Shown here in pieces: positions 1 through 7,758 of a stretch of DNA of 17,065 bases. The translations under genes and the position numbers were made by a program. Below the pieces are notes generated by a model that had not been told where the DNA came from, did no database searches, and saw nothing but the letters and a program-made list of their open reading frames with translations. The stretch is taken from the NCBI GenBank assembly GCA_966128725.1, contig CBHYLN010000113.1, forward strand, positions 1 through 17,065. Reading direction: 5' to 3'. The stretch's first letter is position 1. Each line of letters starts with the position of its first letter. Source of the DNA: JAFDZV01 sp966128725. GTDB taxonomy: Bacteria > Bacteroidota > Ignavibacteria > OLB7.

Positions 1-1
1 T

Positions 2-604
2 CGCGAGTCGGGCGGCCGGGAAGAAGGCGCCTACAACGAATGCCTTGTGCTGTATGATCGCCTGATGAAGGACGACTATCTGCACGGTCTTCTGGCACAA
101 TTCTGCGCCGGCGCACACGTGATATTCGTGTGCGACAGTTGTCACTCGTGCTCGATGTACGAGCTCACGCCACGGCGATCGCGGCCGTATCGTGTTTCGC
201 CGCCGGCCGGATATATACGACGCGGCGGCACACGCCCAAAGCTGATTGATCCAGCCGATGCCCGACACCACCTGGCGAGATTCCGCAAGACGTACAGCGT
301 GCTCGACAAGCGTTATGCAGCAACATCTCCGCGATCGCTGCAGGCGGAGATCCTCGTGATTTCCGCCTGCGAGGACGATGAAACCGCCCGCGACGGCGCA
401 GTCAACAGCGCGTTCATGCAAACGCTTCTTATTGTCATGGCCAACTGGAACGTTGATGTCCGCCATCGTAAAAACGGCGGGTACGACGAATTCGTTGATG
501 AAATCCGACACAATCTTCATCCATTTCAGCATCCGTGCCTTACAAGGATGGGAGGAACAACGAACAGCTCCTTCTTTGCAGGGCCTCCATTTTCTATTCA
601 TTAA
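2..604 (+). CDS. Metacaspase-like caspase-domain protein (peptidase C14), 5' end missing
   Basis: This is the C-terminal 200 residues of a caspase-fold cysteine protease. The reading frame is open to the left window edge, so the true start lies outside; the GTG at 47 is internal. The catalytic-cysteine motif is visible as VIFVCDSCHSCS, with the nucleophile at bases 140-142 inside the family's DSCHS signature. The residue after it is Cys where the family usually has Gly. Upstream, ESGGREEGAYNECLV matches the acidic segment that normally follows the catalytic His (SGHG), which must lie just left of the window. Later blocks also fit: a second conserved segment ISACEDDETARDGAVNSAF and a closing Y..F...I......QHP.L strand. 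Metacaspases are Arg/Lys-directed endopeptidases. The substrate and any N- or C-terminal partner domain cannot be told here. The next gene starts 16 bases after its stop, suggesting co-transcription. Confidence 0.85.
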   Translation, partial: RESGGREEGAYNECLVLYDRLMKDDYLHGLLAQFCAGAHVIFVCDSCHSCSMYELTPRRSRPYRVSPPAGYIRRGGTRPKLIDPADARHHLARFRKTYSVLDKRYAATSPRSLQAEILVISACEDDETARDGAVNSAFMQTLLIVMANWNVDVRHRKNGGYDEFVDEIRHNLHPFQHPCLTRMGGTTNSSFFAGPPFSIH

Positions 605-620
605 GGATTCAGGACCAATT

Positions 621-1592
621 ATGAACACAGTATTTGTTCGTGAGCTTATCGCGGCAGCCCTTTCCCTGATGCTTGGCTCAGGAGCCGGCGGATCAACAAC
701 GGCGACAGCGCCAGAAGCAACAATGATTGGCCAGGCAGTGGCGGGCGCGCCAGCGCCCGAACCAGCACCAATGCCGCCCGGGAGCATTACGTTTGTCGCC
801 GATACGAACTCGGTGCTCGATCCCGATGCAAGCCTTTCGGTAATTATGCCCGAAGCAGACCAGATCGCAACGCTGCATACCGATGGCAACTCCGAGTATT
901 ATCTCTGGTTCAATGCGGCACATCCAGGATTCGCGTTGGGCGCACTCACCCGAGGCGGCGCCCCATGCGACCCGAACGCCTACATGGATTCCGGCAAGGG
1001 TGATGGGCAGCGCCTCTACATCATCATCGACGGTGGGCCGGCCCGGGTACTTTCGATCGATGATTCAATCAAGATCCCGGTGCAGCATCATGCAGATGCC
1101 GGCCCACACACGCTTCGGGCAGTGATGAGCCGATCGTGGGATGAAAGCCTGAAGGGCAGCGCAATCAGCTCGGCCCGTGAAACGGATCTGTATTGCTGCC
1201 GGACGTTCTATATCGACACCAATACCGGCACACATGAGGTTGACTCCACGTTGCCGTTGCTTACACTGAACGCACCGTTGGAAACGTACAATCACGGCGG
1301 CTATCCCTCCGACCAGGTGATGATGGATTTCTATCTGATGTTCAAGGGGCTGGCGCAGGGATATTCGGTGGAAGCAACATTGATGGATTCCTGCCAGACC
1401 GTGCTGGCCAAGGACACGTTGCATCAATGGGTTCCGTACTGCATCACGGGAATCCCGGACCCACCAACGCAGGCAAAGGTGCGATACATTCTGCGTGCCC
1501 GCCTGTTAAACGCGCAGGGAACACCAGTTCAGAATGGAGCCCGGTATAATCTGAATGACATAACACGTGAGTTTTACGTGCGGAAGAAATAA
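621..1592 (+). CDS. Predicted exported protein of unknown function (323 aa)
   Basis: The frame is open from 378, but that part overlaps the caspase gene. I place the start at ATG 621 because AGGA at 611-614 sits 6 bases upstream and the protein then begins with a hydrophobic segment. Residues 2-20 (VFVRELIAAALSLML) look like a weak signal peptide or membrane anchor, with no lipobox Cys. Residues 25-53 form an Ala/Pro/Thr-rich linker (APAPEPAPMPP). Residues 55-323 look like a compact mostly-beta region, with GPHTLRAVMSRSWDESLK (161-178) and LPLLTLNAPLETY (211-223) as the most distinctive stretches. Cysteines at 116, 192, 193, 258 and 274 could form disulfides, which agrees with export. I have a weak recollection of similar unnamed predicted periplasmic proteins in myxobacteria and cyanobacteria, but assign no function. 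It probably shares an mRNA with the caspase gene. Confidence 0.75.
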   Translation: MNTVFVRELIAAALSLMLGSGAGGSTTATAPEATMIGQAVAGAPAPEPAPMPPGSITFVADTNSVLDPDASLSVIMPEADQIATLHTDGNSEYYLWFNAAHPGFALGALTRGGAPCDPNAYMDSGKGDGQRLYIIIDGGPARVLSIDDSIKIPVQHHADAGPHTLRAVMSRSWDESLKGSAISSARETDLYCCRTFYIDTNTGTHEVDSTLPLLTLNAPLETYNHGGYPSDQVMMDFYLMFKGLAQGYSVEATLMDSCQTVLAKDTLHQWVPYCITGIPDPPTQAKVRYILRARLLNAQGTPVQNGARYNLNDITREFYVRKK

Positions 1593-1774
1593 TCCGCGAT
1601 AATTTCTGCATTCTCAGTATTCCCTTTATTCCTTGTATTCTGGCGGGCGAGGCGGTGGTGATCGGCGTACGACGATCCCACTGCCGCGCCCGCAGCATTA
1701 TACGCAAGCATCGATTTCGCCTTCATTGCCACCCCACGCACTGCCAACGCCTGTTCGAACTCCCCACCAATCCT
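1593..1774. other. Short gap between convergent genes
   Basis: These 182 bases separate the ends of two convergent genes. Bases 1600-1640 hold pyrimidine-rich TTCTGCATTCTC / TATTCC words like the CATTCTGCATTC words of the repeats near 5300 and 5510. An imperfect inverted repeat, GCGGTGGTGATCG near 1652 against CGATCCCACTGCCGC near 1674, could form a weak stem. There is no T-run on either side, so I do not call a terminator. Confidence 0.3.
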
Positions 1775-4700
1775 TCAGTTGCCGGTTTCAAGCCGATCCA
1801 ATTCCTCCCGAATTTTCAGGGTAAGTTCGTGATCCGCCCCCAAAGCACGTAGTCGAATATCCAGCGCACGGTTAAGCAGAGCCAACGCGATCCGGTGGTC
1901 GCCGTCGTCGCGGTGGACCTGCGCAAGATTATGGAGAGCGTCGGCAATGTTCGGATGGTATTGCCCGAACATCGCCTCCCACCCGGCAATCGCCAGCTCA
2001 TAATGAGGAACCGCGGCCGCATGATCGTCGGCGAGCCGGAGAAGCCCGCCAAGGTTGTTTGCACATGCGGCCGTGTAGTAGTGCTGGTCGCCCAATGCCC
2101 TTCGAGCATCGGCAAGCGTGGCAAGCGACAGTCTGCATGCTGCATCGCGATCGCCAGAATCTCGAAGGACCTGAGCAAGGTTCACACGTAAGCCAATAGT
2201 TTGCGGATGGTCGGCCCCAAGTGCACGGTCGGTCAGCGCAATTGCCTGCTCGAACATCGTTCGCGCACGCTCGAAGTCCTTACGGAAATAGAGCAGTGCG
2301 GCGATATTGGTGGTTGTGAGGATGGTATCCGGATGTTCCGGCCCCAACATCCGCGCACGTATTGCCAACGCCGTTTGATAATGCTCTTCGGCAGCCGCGA
2401 AATCATTGATATCAACACAGGCGCCCCCAAGATTGTTGTGCAGCGTTGCAACAGCAGGATGGTTTGGCCCAAATCGGGCAACGCGAATTTCCAGCGCTCG
2501 TCTGAACAATGGCACAGCCTGGTCGCTCTCCTTCTGATCCGAATACAGCAATGCCAGATTATTCAGGCATTCGGCCACCGCCGGATGGGCCGGGCCATGT
2601 ACTCGTTCGCGCAATTCCAGCGCGCGTTGATACAGCGGCAACGCCTGAGGATAATGCCCCTTCTCGTGGTAAAGAAGCGCAAGATTGCTGAGCGCCTGTG
2701 CAATTGCGGGATGTTCGGCTGGGAGCGTTCGCTCGTGGATCCGAAGCGCACGGGAATAGAGTTCCTCGGCTTCGTTGAACGTTCCGGCATACCGAAGCAG
2801 TTCGGCAAGCTCGTGCATCGCGTCGGCAACGGCCAGGCTTTCGGGGCCAGCGGCATCCAGATGCAACTGGAGCGCAAGACGCAGGTGGCGTTCGGCGTCG
2901 ACAACGTGACCGCTCAACTGAAGGAACCGCCCGATACGCGCCGAGGCCTCGGCCTGTTGCTGCACCGGATGGCGAGCGGCGCGCCATCGTGCGAATGCTT
3001 GGCCGGAGCGTTGCAACATTGCGCCTTCATCGCCCACGGTCAGCCAGTAGCCTCGCAGCTCGTATTGCCTTTCGTCCGACGCCAGCGCCACAAACATCGG
3101 CACGTCGGCAAGGCATTCGGCCAGCCGTTCGGGTTCGCCGGCATGCACCCATTGCCAGGGCTCCTCATCCAGCCTGCGTTCACCAACCGGGCGCCCGCCA
3201 AAGTAGCGTGCCAACTCGCGATGCAGTTCGGCAACACGAGGCCCGGAGATACCGTATCGCTGCTCAACAGCTCGCCGCACATGCTCATGTACGAAGGTGT
3301 ACAGGCTGTCGCGCTCCATCAAATAATGCCCGAACGAGACTATGAAGGCGGTGATCTCGCGGTGGTTGCCCGACACAAGATCGGCCAATTCGGTCACCGA
3401 AAGTCCCTTCCGTGCGCACCAGAGCAGTGAAAGCGCTCGTGCCACCAAGGCGCGGCCATGCCGCTGCTCGCTGCGGTCCAGAATCGTCTGCATCAGCAGT
3501 TCGGGCGATCCGCCGGCAATGTCGATCGGCTGTGTATCGGCTCCGAAGGATTGCACCCCGTGCGCAGTTGCACGCAGGAAGAACGGTGTGATCGGGAAAG
3601 CGGCATTACCGGATACACCACGCAGTATGTCGCCGGCGGCGCGCTGGCCCAAACGTTGTACTATCCGATCGATGATGGCGCGCGACTGCGTCACGGTCAG
3701 CGGCTTTAGCGGCAGCTCGCGCCACGAACGCGACAACAAGGTCTCAACCAGATTGCCCGGCGACGTAACGCCAACAACCAGGCGCACATGATCCGGCAGA
3801 TCATCCGGCAGCCAGTCGGCATCGGCATCCTCGAGTTGATTGAGTCCGTCAAGCACAAGCACCACCCGCCGGTCCACCGACGACAGCCACAGCCGGAACG
3901 CCTGCTCCAGGGCGGGAACTTCCACGGGAATCGGTTCGTCGATTCCGCAGAGTTCCTGCAATTCGGCAAGGACGTGGCGAAGCAGCAAACCACGATCCTC
4001 GCGGGCCGATGCCGCGCACACGTGGTGTGTAATCACGGCAACATCGGGATGCCGTACACGGAACTCGTCGGTCCAATTGACAAGCAGGGCGCTTTTGCCG
4101 GCACCCGAGGCACCGGTCAGGATCAACGGCACACCTGAGCCCAGCGCGTGATCTTCCAGCCGGTCGTGATAGGAATCGAACGCCACATATTCGCGGCGAT
4201 GCATGTCGGCAAATTGATTGTGCAGGCGCCGCTGACGCTGGATCGTGGTTTCGCCAGGCCCGGCCGGCTGCAGGCGTTCGAACACGGCCAGCACATCGGC
4301 CAGCACGGCGCGCGCAAGCGAATCCAGATCGGCGAACCCGTGGCGCACGGTGGCACCGGAATCAATGATCCGCCGCGCAAGCTCAGCATTCGCCGCATCG
4401 ACGGAATCGGGTTCGGATGCCGAACCCAGAAGGTAGAAGAATGCGCGATCTCGCATCAGTTCGTTGCCGATAACGGCCTCGATGAGCGCAAGGGCAACAT
4501 CCGCGTCACGGGCATCAGCCATCGAACGCAGCCACGGATAAGCAGCCGCCTCGGTATCGTCGCTATCGGAATTCCGATACGGGATATCGCCCACGATGCC
4601 AACAAACGCTGGACGATAGCCGCGTACACCTTCGGCATGATGCGCGATGATTTCCGAGGTGCGAGCGGGAGCAAGCGCAGCCTCGAGCCGGGGGTCGCTC

Positions 4701-4918
4701 ACCGCGAACAACATACCCGCATCACGTGCCCGGCGGCGGACATCCGGAACAACAATGCTGCCAATAACAGCTCGTTGCGCTGTAATGTTACGGGCCGTGC
4801 TGACTACACATACTCGAAACTCGCCCCTGAATGTAGTGTGGCGAAGAGCTGTTGGAAATTCCTGTTGCATACTACTGTTGATAGAATTCAGGCGGAATGT
4901 CCGCCGTTTGCGGCACAC
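1775..4918 (-). CDS. DUF4062 - NACHT/STAND ATPase - TPR protein (1047 aa)
   Basis: Three regions are clear. Residues about 34-115 (FRVCVVSTARNITAQRAV ... FVGIVGDIPY) match DUF4062, a Rossmann-like domain common at the front of STAND proteins and in nephrocystin-3-like architectures. Residues about 240-560 form a P-loop NTPase with Walker A GASGAGKS (269-276) and Walker B VVLVLDGLNQLED (352-364), followed by a winged-helix-like segment. Residues about 655-1040 are TPRs of the kinesin-light-chain type: the His of the 'HP' mark falls at 736, 778, 820, 862, 904, 946, 988 and 1030, a constant step of 42, with a degenerate first unit near 694. STAND ATPases are sensor switches: the repeats bind a trigger, nucleotide-driven assembly follows, and the N-terminal domain acts. 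The trigger is unknown. No clear ribosome site decides the start; ATG 4870 (residue 17) is an alternative. The gene converges on the caspase pair. Confidence 0.88.
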   Translation of the reverse strand: MCRKRRTFRLNSINSSMQQEFPTALRHTTFRGEFRVCVVSTARNITAQRAVIGSIVVPDVRRRARDAGMLFAVSDPRLEAALAPARTSEIIAHHAEGVRGYRPAFVGIVGDIPYRNSDSDDTEAAAYPWLRSMADARDADVALALIEAVIGNELMRDRAFFYLLGSASEPDSVDAANAELARRIIDSGATVRHGFADLDSLARAVLADVLAVFERLQPAGPGETTIQRQRRLHNQFADMHRREYVAFDSYHDRLEDHALGSGVPLILTGASGAGKSALLVNWTDEFRVRHPDVAVITHHVCAASAREDRGLLLRHVLAELQELCGIDEPIPVEVPALEQAFRLWLSSVDRRVVLVLDGLNQLEDADADWLPDDLPDHVRLVVGVTSPGNLVETLLSRSWRELPLKPLTVTQSRAIIDRIVQRLGQRAAGDILRGVSGNAAFPITPFFLRATAHGVQSFGADTQPIDIAGGSPELLMQTILDRSEQRHGRALVARALSLLWCARKGLSVTELADLVSGNHREITAFIVSFGHYLMERDSLYTFVHEHVRRAVEQRYGISGPRVAELHRELARYFGGRPVGERRLDEEPWQWVHAGEPERLAECLADVPMFVALASDERQYELRGYWLTVGDEGAMLQRSGQAFARWRAARHPVQQQAEASARIGRFLQLSGHVVDAERHLRLALQLHLDAAGPESLAVADAMHELAELLRYAGTFNEAEELYSRALRIHERTLPAEHPAIAQALSNLALLYHEKGHYPQALPLYQRALELRERVHGPAHPAVAECLNNLALLYSDQKESDQAVPLFRRALEIRVARFGPNHPAVATLHNNLGGACVDINDFAAAEEHYQTALAIRARMLGPEHPDTILTTTNIAALLYFRKDFERARTMFEQAIALTDRALGADHPQTIGLRVNLAQVLRDSGDRDAACRLSLATLADARRALGDQHYYTAACANNLGGLLRLADDHAAAVPHYELAIAGWEAMFGQYHPNIADALHNLAQVHRDDGDHRIALALLNRALDIRLRALGADHELTLKIREELDRLETGN

Positions 4919-4964
4919 ATGAATGACATACGGCGGTTAATATCAACCGATCCTTACCGGACCT

Positions 4965-5000
4965 GCACATGTATAATTTTTGGCATATATATACTTGGCT
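4965..5000 (-). promoter_or_regulatory. AT-rich candidate promoter for the STAND ATPase gene
   Basis: A sharply AT-rich island lies 50-80 bases upstream of the STAND start in otherwise GC-rich DNA. Read on the minus strand it contains TATATATATGCC followed by AAAAATTATACATG, where TTATAC could be a -10 box. No convincing -35 box stands at the right distance, so this is only suggestive. Confidence 0.25.
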
Positions 5001-5182
5001 GCCCAAGAGACATCGGTGTTTCCCGATCTCCACAACAATCCAACGGCAACTTCTCCGCCGGCATGGTCGAAGGAAGAACGGGGCGAGCCTACGGTGCCAT
5101 GTGAGACCGGATCCCAGCGGCTACACGGCATCGTTCTGCTAGTCGGCCGCTTCAGAATATCCGATTTATCCCCGCATGTGTA

Positions 5183-5320
5183 GGGAGCGGCGCGAGAATT
5201 GCGAACGTAGAATGTTGGAGGACGAAAGAGGGCGCGCCCTTACAGGCTTTGCTGCATCTGCATTCCCGGCCAGTTGCGCGCTTCCGTACTTCGTCATTCC
5301 TCATTCGCAATTCAGTCGAT
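5183..5320. repeat. Palindromic intergenic repeat, copy 1
   Basis: The copy opens with GGGAGCGGCGCGAG (5183-5196), also present exactly at 5392-5405. It shares AGGACGAAAGAG (5219-5230 and 5421-5432) and CTGCATTCCCGGC-like and CATTCCTCATTCGCAATTC-like blocks with copy 2 at an offset of 202 bases. Its ends form an inverted repeat: 5196-5214 pairs with 5295-5313 at 16 of 19 positions, including ten perfect pairs in GAATTGCGAA. It may be a REP- or MITE-like element without coding capacity. Confidence 0.6.
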
Positions 5321-5348
5321 CATTCTCATCCGCGAAGAAGGAGGGTCA

Positions 5349-5378
5349 CCGCAAAGGACGCAAAGGCGCGCGAAGGCG
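5349..5378. repeat. Short CGCAAAGG tandem repeat
   Basis: Three units of 9-10 bases lie head to tail: CGCAAAGGA, CGCAAAGGC and a diverged CGCGAAGGC. The motif 'CACCGCAAAGGACGCAAAGG' is one I associate with short intergenic repeats in various bacteria; its role is unknown. It sits exactly between the two copies of the palindromic repeat. Confidence 0.5.
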
Positions 5379-5391
5379 TATCCCGATGACG

Positions 5392-5522
5392 GGGAGCGGC
5401 GCGAGGATGACGAATGCTGAAGGACGAAAGAGATCGTTTCCCTGCAACCCTTGCCGCACCTGCATTTCCAGCCGGCCGTACATATGTTCAGTGTTTCATT
5501 TCTCATTCTGCATTCCCGACCG
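5392..5522. repeat. Palindromic intergenic repeat, copy 2 (eroded)
   Basis: This is a diverged copy of the element at 5183-5320, sharing the exact 14-base opening GGGAGCGGCGCGAG, the AGGACGAAAGAG block and the CATTTCTCATTCTGCATTC end (5497-5515). The terminal inverted repeat is weaker here, about 12 of 19 by eye. The end block recurs again at 5544-5562 with 17 of 19 bases the same, so part of the element was duplicated once more 47 bases downstream. Confidence 0.55.
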
Positions 5523-5596
5523 GCCTGAGCGTGCTCAACCTTCCATTTCTCACTCTGCGTTCACTTTCTCCCCATTCCCTTTACTGCACCGATGTT

Positions 5597-5620
5597 GCCG
5601 GCCGGCTTGGCGCATGCGCC
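5597..5620 (-). terminator. Two perfect palindromes after the last cargo gene
   Basis: Ten bases past the stop of the 705-residue cargo gene lie the perfect palindromes GGCGCATGCGCC (5609-5620) and GCCGGCCGGC (5597-5606). They could fold in the transcript as adjacent short hairpins and end the cargo operon. No U-run follows, so termination is an inference from position and dyad symmetry. Confidence 0.35.
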
Positions 5621-5629
5621 GATTGACTG

Positions 5630-7747
5630 CTACTTGAATTCGATCCCCACGGTAAGGCCGATGCCGGGGCTGATGGATTGCCCTGTGACCGGAAACAGCA
5701 CGAAGCCTTCGGCCCCCACGCGCACACGCTGCCACGCTCGCACGCCAGCTCCGGCAAAGGGTGAGATATCCAACCGACCGGTACCGTTGGCGGTGGCGGC
5801 GGAACCAACAAACCGAACGCCACCGCCGGCATAGAAGTATGGATCCTGATACTCGCCGCCGATGCCAAGACTTCCGCCCAGCACACCCGGAGTCTGCACC
5901 GGTGAGCCCCAGAACTGCCCCTCCAGCAGCAACCGCCCGCGCGCGTACGGCGAGGTCTGCGCCAGCACGCGAGCATACCGTACCGAAAACGTATTGCTGC
6001 CGGTTGCCTCGGGAGTGAAATACATCCCCACACCAAGGATATTCTTATGCGGATCCTGGGCCTGTTGCGCCTGTTCCCTGTATTTCGGGACATGGGTCTC
6101 GGCAATCGCCGGATCCCACTCGGCCGCGCCGCCTGCTTCCTCAACGAGCTGCTTCTCGCCGGGGCCGCTGGGTTTCCAGCCGATAAGATCCAACCGCCCA
6201 CCGAAGTACGCCATACGCAGACTTTCCTCGGAGGAAGCCTTGTTGATCTCACTGGTAAACGGGCCGCCCATCGCCTTGCGCGCGGCGACAATCTGGTCGT
6301 ACGCCTCGGCGTAGTTGCTCCGCCCGCTCACGATCTGGCGCGTGAAATACTCGGTGAAGCCCTCGATGATGTTACGCTCGTCGATAAACGCAGCGTGAAA
6401 GGCCGGATGCGCGTAGGCATGCACCAACTCGTGCACAACGCTGCCGTACATCATGGCTCTGGAGGAAAGCGGCACGGTAAGTTTCGCCTGCGACGCGCTG
6501 TGCACGCCGCCCACACACGTAGGGGCAACCTTGTTCAGCACATCGCCGTGGTCGCGATTCAACCCTTCAACCAACAAGTCGGTTACCGCCGACCGTGACT
6601 CATCGTTAAGCCCGTTGAGCTGGGTGCCGCATGGTTTGCAGTGCGTGTCAACCAGGGTTCGCGCCAACGCGTCGCCGGCGTTGGCGGTGGATGCAAACGA
6701 CACCAGCAGTTGTTGCGCCGCCTTGCGCTTGGCAGGTGTGGTGCTGGCGTCCTGCGTAAGCGTGATCTGCCTGTTGGTATACGGACCGTACAGCTTTACG
6801 ATCTCCGCCTGGGCCTCGCTTACTGCCTTGAAGGCTTCGGCCTCGGTGAGCGGTGTTGGCGCCGGCGTGCTGGTATTGCTCTCACCTCCAGTACCACACG
6901 TGCCTGTAAGCGTGGAATACAGCGGCCCGGCCAGGGTTGCTGCCATTGCCGTCCGTTCGGCTTCGGTGAGCGCTGTGCCCTGATCAACCAGTGGCTCCGC
7001 GGGTTTGTCGGCGGCCGGCTCCGACGTCGGCCCCGAGGCAGGCGTGGATGCCGGCCCCGAAGCAGGTGTTGACGCCGGCCCGGACGATGGTGTTGACGCG
7101 GGAGGTGCCGGCTTGTCTTTGAAGTCCCGGCCCAGAGCCTTTGCGATGGCACGCTGCTCTTCCGCTGTGGGATAGTGTGCCTCGGGTTTTTCGTCGCGAT
7201 ACAGTTGCTGGGCGCCGGAACGGGCATGGGCAACATGCGCCAGCTCGTGCGCCAGCAAGGAGCGCCCACCGGGTGTATCGGGCGAGAAACGGTCGGGCGG
7301 GATGAACACATCACTACCGTAGGCCACGGCGTTGGCGCCGGCCATATCGGCCAGCCGACCGGCATGAGCATCCACGTGCACGCGGGCGCTGGCAAGCGAG
7401 GCGCCCACCAGAGGCTCGAAATACTCCGCACCGGCGGAACTCAGGGTGCCCAGGCCGCTGCCGGCACCGTGTGTTGTAAGGGGCTCGCCGGTTGCAGGGC
7501 GCGTGGCAGCCTGGGCGCCAACGGACCGGGCATGTGATTCCTGCGGCGAGTTGCCCGGTGCAATGGCAAGCGCCGAAGGCGGCGTTGCGCCATGCACGCT
7601 GCCTCGCGCGAAAGCCTGCACGCTCTGATTGCCCGCCGAACTCCCAATCCGCGCGGCAGCCTGCCGCACCGTGGTATTGGTGCGCTCGCCATGCCGGTCC
7701 GCAGGCGCCGGGGTTCGCACACCGGAGTGTTGAGTGTATTCCCGCAT
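5630..7747 (-). CDS. DUF4157 (eCIS core) protein with metalloprotease centre and C-terminal beta-barrel-like domain (705 aa)
   Basis: The N-terminus has the GN-type motif (SAGNQSVQAFA, 38-48) found in DUF4157 cargo. A DUF4157 domain follows (about 107-182) with HELAHV at 167-172. Residues 217-240 are three exact-length Pro-rich 8-residue repeats (ASTPxSGP). A second zinc site HELVH lies at 439-443, followed by IIEGFTEYF (460-468), whose Glu462 or Glu466 fits a third ligand of a gluzincin-type peptidase; this is the likely catalytic payload. Residues about 568-705 show eight alternating glycine/aromatic strands ending GIGLTVGIEFK, as in an eight-stranded outer-membrane-type barrel. DUF4157 marks proteins loaded into extracellular contractile injection systems. 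No signal peptide is seen, as expected for such cargo. It is the last of three cargo genes, 188 bases after the previous one. The target is unknown. Confidence 0.85.
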   Translation of the reverse strand: MREYTQHSGVRTPAPADRHGERTNTTVRQAAARIGSSAGNQSVQAFARGSVHGATPPSALAIAPGNSPQESHARSVGAQAATRPATGEPLTTHGAGSGLGTLSSAGAEYFEPLVGASLASARVHVDAHAGRLADMAGANAVAYGSDVFIPPDRFSPDTPGGRSLLAHELAHVAHARSGAQQLYRDEKPEAHYPTAEEQRAIAKALGRDFKDKPAPPASTPSSGPASTPASGPASTPASGPTSEPAADKPAEPLVDQGTALTEAERTAMAATLAGPLYSTLTGTCGTGGESNTSTPAPTPLTEAEAFKAVSEAQAEIVKLYGPYTNRQITLTQDASTTPAKRKAAQQLLVSFASTANAGDALARTLVDTHCKPCGTQLNGLNDESRSAVTDLLVEGLNRDHGDVLNKVAPTCVGGVHSASQAKLTVPLSSRAMMYGSVVHELVHAYAHPAFHAAFIDERNIIEGFTEYFTRQIVSGRSNYAEAYDQIVAARKAMGGPFTSEINKASSEESLRMAYFGGRLDLIGWKPSGPGEKQLVEEAGGAAEWDPAIAETHVPKYREQAQQAQDPHKNILGVGMYFTPEATGSNTFSVRYARVLAQTSPYARGRLLLEGQFWGSPVQTPGVLGGSLGIGGEYQDPYFYAGGGVRFVGSAATANGTGRLDISPFAGAGVRAWQRVRVGAEGFVLFPVTGQSISPGIGLTVGIEFK
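7028..7099 (-). repeat. In-frame 24-base tandem repeat, three units
   Basis: Three consecutive 24-base units (7099-7076, 7075-7052, 7051-7028 on the minus strand) encode the octapeptide ASTP[AS]SGP three times. They form the flexible linker between the DUF4157 domain and the metalloprotease part of the 705-residue protein. The outer two differ mainly at third codon positions, so the peptide repeat is preserved. Confidence 0.75.
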
Positions 7748-7758
7748 CGTTTATTGCT

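Larger units (their letters stand above)
4919..5629. other. 711-base gene-free region with repeats
   Basis: No reading frame here has a credible start, length or composition for a gene. The stretch holds an AT-rich patch (4965-5000), two diverged copies of a palindromic repeat (5183-5320 and 5392-5522), a CGCAAAGG tandem repeat between them (5349-5378), a third partial repeat block (5544-5562) and two perfect GC-rich palindromes (5597-5620) next to the stop of the following gene. Bases 5001-5180 show nothing I can name. Confidence 0.6.

Noticed and set aside
378..620. N-terminal extension of the exported protein
   Set aside because: It overlaps the conserved end of the caspase gene, and ATG 621 has a ribosome site followed by a hydrophobic leader.
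2201..3430. Plus-strand open frame of 409 residues opposite the TPR region
   Set aside because: The regular periodic TPR coding on the minus strand explains the open complement; no motif or start signal supports it.
5183..5562. CRISPR array
   Set aside because: There are only two or three diverged copies with unequal spacing and no short identical repeats with unique spacers.
5176..5637. Plus-strand open frame of 153 residues in the repeat region
   Set aside because: It is made of repeat DNA, is poor in recognisable protein character and has no supporting start signal.
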